This document shows, one piece after another, positions 6,601 to 9,709 of a stretch of DNA of 9,709 nucleotides. A program made the translations under genes and the position numbers. The notes beneath the pieces are model-generated. The model was given only the letters and a program-made list of their open reading frames with translations. It did not search any database and had not been told where the DNA came from. The stretch's first letter is position 1, and the number at the start of each line of letters is the position of its first letter. This stretch comes from Merdicola sp048393175 (lineage in GTDB: Bacteria > Bacillota > Clostridia > TANB77 > CAG-508), in assembly GCA_048393175.1 (NCBI GenBank), contig DBFJJM010000053.1, forward strand, positions 1-9,709. Direction: 5' to 3'.

Positions 6601-9500
6601 AGTTTAGCAAAACTACCTTTGCAAAGAAAAAAAGCAATTAGACAAATCACACTTGCTACGATGCTAACATACATACTACGATAATACGAAATAGCATCTG
6701 TTTTCGCATTTTTTTCTGCTTCCTCTGCTGTTGTCCATTCTAATAGATGTTGTTTGGTATAATATTTTCGATAAAGTGTTTTAACAATGGCGGTAGTAGA
6801 AACATAAGCTTTATCGATTAAAAAAGCAAAATTAAGTCCTGCTCTTAATACATTTCCTTTTAGCCCAGTAATGATGGGAGTAAACGTTTTTTGTTTGGTC
6901 TGTCCGTCTTTTCGATAAATAACGCGATTTAGTATTTCTAACAAATTAGGAATCCATAAGCTTACCAGCCCAATTAGAACAAAATGCCAAACCGTAACGT
7001 TTGTTGTTAATTTTAAAACTATCGCAAAAAGAAATAACACAACAATCGAAATCTCTAAAACACTTCTTCTTAAATTATCTATTATTTTAAATTTCGAAAG
7101 AAAGTTTAATGGATTTTTTTGTTTTTCTCCTTTCTTATTCTCAATCGTTCCTTTTAGCCAATCGATTATTTGCCAGTCTCCTCGAATCCAGCGATGAAGA
7201 CGTGTCATAAAACTATTATATTTACAAGGATAGCCGTCCATTAATAAAATATTTGTTGCTAAGCCACAACGTAAATAACACCCTTCTAATAAATCATGGC
7301 TTAATACTGTATTTTCTGGTATTTCTTCTTTTAATAGTTGTGAAAAAAGGCGAACATCATAAATTCCTTTTCCTGCAAAAATTCCTTCCCCAAAATTATC
7401 TTGATAGGTATTGGAAATAGCATTGGTATAACAATCTGTTCCCCCCGCCCCTGCATAAATACGAGAGAAAAGCGATTTTCTGCTTGCTATTAAATCTACT
7501 CCTACTGTTGGCTGAAGTAGAGCATGCCCTTCTACTACTATTTTTTTAGATTCATCTAAAATAGGAGTATTTAATAGATGTGCCATTGCTCCTACTAATT
7601 CTAATCCAGAATTTAATATTAAATCAGTATCTGCATCTAATGTAATAATATAACGAATCTGTTTTATTCTTTCTGTTATACTTTCTTCTTTTTGTCTTAT
7701 GTCTTCTATTGTATTTACGATAAAATCTTGTTTATCTCGACTTAATAAATACGTATTAAATTGATGAATTAGTCCTCTTTTTCTCTCCCACCCTAAAAAG
7801 CATGCTTCTTTTTCATTCCATCTTCTTTTACGATATAAAAAATGAAACTTAGGAAACGTCTGGTCTGGATATTTTTGATTTAAGTCTTTGGTCAACTTTC
7901 TTCCATATTCTATTAACTCAGTATCGATTTTTTCTGTTTCTTCATTACTACTCGTACAATCCCCTAATAAAGTAAAGTAAAGATTATCACTTTGATTGGC
8001 TAGGTAATAAACTTCTAGCTTTTCCATTAATTCTTTTATCTTTTCTTTGGAAGAAAGAATGGTAGGAACAATTACGATAGTAGAATCCTGCTGTGGAATT
8101 CCCCCTGAAAAATCTAATTTCGGAATGAATCTTGGTTTTACTATTTTACTTAATATCATTTGCATCATTTGTACAACGATTTCTGTAAGAGGGAAAAAAA
8201 TAAGCAAAGCACTTAGTATTCCAATCCATAAAGTGTATTTTATTCCCATTAAAAGCCCAATTGATATAGAAACAAAGCAAGAAATTCCTAGCACACTAAA
8301 AACATACCACTTACTTTTCTGCTCAGAAGAATGATATGCTTCTGGTTTTATGCCTAATTTTTCAATTAATTCTATTTTTCCTTTCTCAAATAAATAATAT
8401 CCTACATGAGACCTTTTTTGATGTAAAATCGTGCTCTCTTCTTTTTGTGATTCTTGTCTAGCAAGCTCTAATATATTCTGAGCAATATATAGCTCTGAAA
8501 TTTTTGTTTTTTTTGCAATTTGCTGTACTTTATTTCGATACTCTTCTTTAGTTTTATAATCCATTAAAGAATATACTCCCGCCGGGTCTTGTCTTAGCAG
8601 TTCTTCTACACCATTCATTTGTTCAAAAATCTCTTGAAAATTAATACGTGATAATTCTTTTATGGTTCTAATACTATTTCCCATCGATACTTTACGAAGA
8701 GCAATATCAAAGTGTTCTTTTTGAATCACATCAGAAAGGTCTGTTCCCATTTTTCGTACTTGTTCTTCTAAGACTTCTAGATAACCATATGCTTTTCTCC
8801 CCATTTTTTTTAAACGATATGACATATACTCAATAAAAGGATATTTCATTTCTCCAAAGCCTAATTGTTGTGTTTTATGATGAAGAAAGATTTGCTCTTC
8901 TTTTGGTTTTTGTTCCACAAGTCTTTCTACAATACTTTCTACACGATATTTTTGTAATTGAGCAGAATAAATCTTTTCACAAACATTACGAATATTGGAA
9001 ATTACAGCAATTTGAAGAAAAATTCCAATACTCCAAATTTCCTCCATACTAAGAGTTTTCTTTTTTTGATAAGCTTGTAACATAAAACTTAAATTATCCG
9101 GCTCAATACAGCATTGTGTATAAGCTGCCATTTCTGATGCTAATATATAAATACGGGCAAACCCTTTATATTCTCCATTTGCCAGTCCCACAAAATGAGT
9201 ATATTTTTGTAAGCTCAAATCCTTTTGAATTACTTTTACAACTTCTTCTATGACATAATAGTTATCTAATAACCATTCTCCCGCTGGATGAATATTAATC
9301 TTCATTTTAAGATGCTCATTTAATAACTGATACACTTTTGTAATATATTCAAAATCACTTAATAAAGTAGGAATCGGATACGTATCTTTACTCGAGAAAT
9401 TTTGTAAAACATGGTCAGAAGCTATTTGTTCTAAATAGCTTTCTAATTGATGTTTATCTAAAACCGTCCCTTTTATGGCAAACGTTCTTGTTTTTTTCAA
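1305..9500 (-). CDS. Cyclic beta-1,2-glucan synthase (NdvB/ChvB/Cgs family; GT84 + cyclising domain + GH94)
   Basis: This is a giant membrane enzyme, predicted to polymerise glucose from UDP-glucose into beta-1,2-glucan, control its length by phosphorolysis and close it into a ring. Its 2,731 residues are close to the roughly 2,800 of ChvB/NdvB. Visible order: N-terminal region (1-397); TM pair about 400-443; GT84 domain (about 470-800) with D514, DADTD at 622-626, SHDLLEG at 734-740 and RLHRW at 767-771; TM pairs about 814-854 and 943-985; central glucoamylase-like region (about 1000-1440); beta-sandwich modules near 1460-1740 and 1940-2210; GH94 barrel to about 2650. The TTG start is preferred because AAGGAG lies 9 bases upstream and the next in-frame ATG is about 65 codons on. 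The frame is unbroken. A terminator-like hairpin follows the stop, so it looks monocistronic. Family assignment is very secure; activity and ring size are inferred. A product that is linear rather than cyclic cannot be excluded. Confidence 0.95.
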   Translation of the reverse strand: MKKTRTFAIKGTVLDKHQLESYLEQIASDHVLQNFSSKDTYPIPTLLSDFEYITKVYQLLNEHLKMKINIHPAGEWLLDNYYVIEEVVKVIQKDLSLQKYTHFVGLANGEYKGFARIYILASEMAAYTQCCIEPDNLSFMLQAYQKKKTLSMEEIWSIGIFLQIAVISNIRNVCEKIYSAQLQKYRVESIVERLVEQKPKEEQIFLHHKTQQLGFGEMKYPFIEYMSYRLKKMGRKAYGYLEVLEEQVRKMGTDLSDVIQKEHFDIALRKVSMGNSIRTIKELSRINFQEIFEQMNGVEELLRQDPAGVYSLMDYKTKEEYRNKVQQIAKKTKISELYIAQNILELARQESQKEESTILHQKRSHVGYYLFEKGKIELIEKLGIKPEAYHSSEQKSKWYVFSVLGISCFVSISIGLLMGIKYTLWIGILSALLIFFPLTEIVVQMMQMILSKIVKPRFIPKLDFSGGIPQQDSTIVIVPTILSSKEKIKELMEKLEVYYLANQSDNLYFTLLGDCTSSNEETEKIDTELIEYGRKLTKDLNQKYPDQTFPKFHFLYRKRRWNEKEACFLGWERKRGLIHQFNTYLLSRDKQDFIVNTIEDIRQKEESITERIKQIRYIITLDADTDLILNSGLELVGAMAHLLNTPILDESKKIVVEGHALLQPTVGVDLIASRKSLFSRIYAGAGGTDCYTNAISNTYQDNFGEGIFAGKGIYDVRLFSQLLKEEIPENTVLSHDLLEGCYLRCGLATNILLMDGYPCKYNSFMTRLHRWIRGDWQIIDWLKGTIENKKGEKQKNPLNFLSKFKIIDNLRRSVLEISIVVLFLFAIVLKLTTNVTVWHFVLIGLVSLWIPNLLEILNRVIYRKDGQTKQKTFTPIITGLKGNVLRAGLNFAFLIDKAYVSTTAIVKTLYRKYYTKQHLLEWTTAEEAEKNAKTDAISYYRSMYVSIVASVICLIAFFLCKGSFAKLLLFFAFLSWASAPFFAYYISKEQFEKEPVKELKEEQIQSVIELGRKTWQYFKDTLTKENHYLPPDNYQEDRVNPFVKRTSSTNIGLALLAVVSSYDLQYEPLDQTLSLLQKMLQTIEQLSKWNGHLYNWYQIDNLQPLRPRYISTVDSGNFVGYLYVLKQFFEEVKEKEEIEENRKQEIENQIELVNRLIYHTNFATLYEPEIDLFSIGYDVENNQLTDSYYDLLASEARQASLVAISKKDVPVRHWNHLSRTLTKLGPYKGLISWSGTAFEYLMPNLNFRHYPGSLLDESCQFMLKSQKEYTQKLGVPWGISEAAFNLKDLNSNYQYKAFGVPWLGLKRGLTDDVVVSGYGSILALPDKPKEVLENLEKLKEDGIIGKYGIYESIDYTSSRLKYGEKQAVVKTFMAHHQGLILLSINNLMNPFILQKRMQQNPEVKAVDILLQERMPENVILTKEKKEKPEKIKYKDYENYTEKVYTKVDPNFKRTNLISNENWTNVMLQTGEGYSKYNDIYINRYRANADVKQGISFFLKNIRSKKIWTAGYLPEISQPDKYTIHYTPDSTKLTRMDGNMETSVKTILAPNDPVEIRCLKLKNHGQEEEMIEVTGCFEPILSTQEQDIAHPAFNNLFLRYHFLDETNSLLIERHAREEKADNLFLGVCFYTQEDTVGELEYEIDKEKFYGRTDLILPDMVKHSKPFSKTIGLVTDPMIAMKRTVRIMPEQELKLYFFLTVGTKQEEVERCLKQYRNGQTIEILQELSKAKAAEEARYLGIKGKEIETYQQMASHLFFPSPIKKQPKLGLNKQFEQKDLWKFGISGDYPLILITIKEVNDIYVIEEVLKAYEFLRVKNQITELVILNEEKYGYDQYVKDALQTEIMIRQLAYLQNIRGGIFILNAHEITKQEKESLQYRANLILDSSLGTIHTQLEEMEEKALSHKKNIGEEPKKQMVPKEEKIRSNHLDRKDIVENLKYYNEYGAFSNDGKEYMIKVNKEHQLPTTWSQVLANEHFGTIVTEGMGGYTWHENSKLNRISSWNNNPVQDIPSEILYFKEEKEQKAWSLGFRPLPDDNDYYITYGLGYAKFEHTCLGIVQEAEVFVPRTDKVKITLLKLRNTTPEKKKLKLLYYVKPVLGEEEVKSNGNIYVEKQNQVLFAKNLYCMEGTSSLCYIATNEELVSYTGNKEFFIGRGTVQSPEALNKVSLDERTGIQTDSCMAIQIEVELNSYETKEISLLLGAGEDLLELKNTAYQYTNLSNCRQELDKVKKQWQNLVNRMQVVTPVESMNILLNSWAIYQVIACRLWGRTGYYQSGGAFGFRDQLQDTLALKFIDPEFMKRQILLHSKHQFIEGDVLHWWHEQTQRGVRTRFSDDFLWLPYVTAEYIDFTADKNILEIQTPYLEGKLLEEGEKEKYDQYLPSSMTGSLYEHCIKAIERAFNFGENGLPKIGIGDWNDGLSEVGSKGKGESVWLGFFLYEVISRFLPYIEEKEQLDKVEKYKQVQEDLKRALNKNGWDGRWYKRAFMDNGEVLGSMENQECRIDNIAQSWSVISKAGENDKKYISMESLENHLIDYENGIIKLLDPPFSKSHLEPGYIKAYLPGVRENGGQYTHGATWTIMAEAMLGFGDKAAELFRMINPIEHSRTKAAAQKYKVEPYVVAADVYGAENLIGRGGWTWYTGSASWMYKVGIESILGMQIKDKLLTLNPCIPKEWKEYTIRYQYYSTLYIIKVKNPNGKNTGVTKLILPKEIIQGNQIRLIDDGKIHEIEAIME
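4281..5123 (-). other. Domain: first GH94-type beta-sandwich (residues about 1460-1740)
   Basis: A beta-rich module that begins around NENWTN (W1462) resembles the Glyco_transf_36 / GH94 N-terminal sandwich that occurs twice in cyclic glucan synthases. Blocks such as GEGYSKYNDIYINRYRAN, DPVEIRCLKLKNHG and MPEQELKLYFFLTVG follow the family pattern. After it, residues about 1780-1890 form an alpha/beta stretch, followed by a charged linker (about 1890-1935) joining it to the phosphorylase half. The exact role of this copy is not established here. It may be structural or may hold the growing chain. Confidence 0.65.
5181..6503 (-). other. Domain: central glucoamylase-like, probable cyclising region (residues about 1000-1440)
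   Basis: This alpha-helical region carries family-typical blocks: PRYISTVDSGN (D1114), WSGTAFEYLMP (W1233, E1239), GVPWGISEAAF (E1281), the GYGSILALP stretch, YGIYESIDYT (E1351) and MAHHQGL (1373-1379). Pfam calls part of it a putative glucoamylase. In a clostridial-type Cgs the corresponding region has been reported as a retaining transglycosylase that closes the ring (CAZy GH189). Conserved glutamates are present, but I cannot say from sequence alone which are nucleophile and acid/base. A charged, coil-prone stretch near 1140-1165 lies inside the domain, and a Lys/Glu-rich linker near 1415-1435 follows it. Confidence 0.75.
6531..8309 (-). other. Domain: GT84 glycosyltransferase with six membrane segments (residues about 398-990)
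   Basis: This part of the synthase carries the polymerase. Hydrophobic segments lie near residues 400-419 and 423-443, 814-830 and 835-854, and 943-960 and 966-985, giving six in total as described for proteobacterial Cgs. Between the second and third is a GT-A-like fold: a beta strand ending VPTIL (P479), LGD with D514, the metal/UDP-binding DADTD (622-626), the probable catalytic-base motif SHDLLEG (D736), and RLHRWIRGDWQ (767-777), equivalent to the processive-transferase QxxRW motif. The post-TM4 loop contains the family-typical LLEWTTAEEAE (W922). All key residues are present, so polymerising activity is likely. Segment ends are estimates by eye. Confidence 0.88.
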
Positions 9501-9515
9501 ACTTTTTCACTCCTT
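9501..9515 (-). promoter_or_regulatory. Ribosome binding site deciding the TTG start of the glucan synthase
   Basis: On the minus strand AAGGAG (9510-9515) precedes TTG at 9498-9500 by nine bases. No in-frame ATG or GTG lies near it (the GTG inside AAGGAGTG is out of frame), so TTG is the best-supported start. Confidence 0.8.
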
Positions 9516-9559
9516 GTAACCATAGTTGTTTTACGTTTAGTTTTGCCATTCAAGGAATT

Positions 9560-9588
9560 TTTATACATTTTGAAACATCGTATCGTTT
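9560..9588 (-). promoter_or_regulatory. Weak candidate promoter of the glucan synthase gene, with dyad-like site
   Basis: TATAAA (9560-9565) on the minus strand is the best -10 candidate between the upstream terminator and the SD, about 60 bases before the start codon. The hexamer 17 bases upstream (AAACGA, 9583-9588) is a poor -35. It overlaps AAACGATACGATGTTT (9573-9588), an imperfect dyad with a doubled ACGAT, which might be an activator or repressor site that makes up for the weak -35. Confidence 0.3.
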
Positions 9589-9620
9589 TTATGATTGTTG
9601 TAATTTATGTTTAAACAAAT

Positions 9621-9654
9621 AAAAAAATCCAGCTATTGAACTGAATCTTTTTTT
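9621..9654 (-). terminator. Intrinsic terminator of the gene to the right of the window
   Basis: Read on the minus strand, AAAAAAAGATTCAG (9641-9654) pairs with CTGGATTTTTTT (9621-9632), using two G-U wobbles, around the 8-base loop TTCAATAG, and ends in seven T. Pairing is continuous only on the minus strand, so it is directional. Minus-strand stop codons occur in all three frames between 9688 and 9706, so any incoming gene ends there, about 35-50 bases before this hairpin. It isolates the synthase from upstream transcription. Confidence 0.7.
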
Positions 9655-9709
9655 GTATTTTATCAATTTACTCATGACGGAAGAATTTCATAAATTTATT
9701 TTTCTATTC

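Noticed and set aside
4754..9052. Plus-strand open frames at 4754-4957, 8047-8334 and 8870-9052
   Set aside because: All are inside the glucan synthase gene on the opposite strand, with no SD and no recognisable motifs; they are antisense shadows.
1305..9500. Possibility that the giant frame is two fused genes or a sequencing artefact
   Set aside because: Domain order and total length match known cyclic beta-1,2-glucan synthases throughout, and all motifs are in one uninterrupted frame.
72..9685. Nine-base word ACGGAAGAA in inverted orientation near both ends (72-80 minus, 9677-9685 plus)
   Set aside because: Too short for a terminal repeat of a mobile element, with no transposase and no target duplication visible; chance is sufficient.

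Overview
The window is AT-rich (roughly 30% G+C by eye), uses purine-rich Shine-Dalgarno sites and sigma-A-type promoters, and puts every recognisable gene on the minus strand. Together with the protein style (Lys/Glu/Ile-rich, many AAA and GAA codons) this suggests a low-GC Firmicute, probably an anaerobic clostridium (Lachnospirales or a relative). The species cannot be fixed from this sequence.

About 84% of the window is one gene (complement 1305-9500, 2,731 codons). It encodes a cyclic beta-1,2-glucan synthase of the NdvB/ChvB/Cgs type. The protein has an N-terminal region, six predicted membrane segments in three pairs, a GT84 glycosyltransferase with intact DxD, HD and RW motifs, a central glucoamylase-like (cyclising, GH189-type) region, and two GH94-type beta-sandwich modules. 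It ends in a GH94 phosphorylase barrel with the GDWNDG, YTHGA and YTGSA motifs intact. It starts at TTG behind a strong SD. A candidate terminator follows its stop codon, and the terminator of an unseen gene lies just upstream.

Downstream, and probably transcribed separately, is a gene for an unrecognised 230-residue single-pass membrane protein (complement 311-1003). It has its own promoter and an SD that favours ATG at 1003 over an upstream GTG. A long hairpin follows its stop.

Four bases past that hairpin is a perfect consensus sigma-A promoter (TTGACA, 17 bases, TATAAT) pointing left out of the window. About 115 bases past its predicted start is a hairpin flanked by T-tracts, so the first 230 bases may encode a small RNA of about 150 nt or the leader of an unseen gene. 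No convincing protein gene is visible there.

Functionally, the synthase should use UDP-glucose on the cytoplasmic face of the membrane to build, trim and cyclise beta-1,2-glucan. No exporter (NdvA/Cgt-type ABC protein) or modifying enzyme lies in the window. I see no CRISPR array, insertion sequence, rRNA or tRNA, and no clear evidence of a wholly new multi-gene system. The most unusual points are the periplasmic-type glucan synthase in an apparently monoderm organism, the unknown membrane protein next to it, and the small-RNA candidate.
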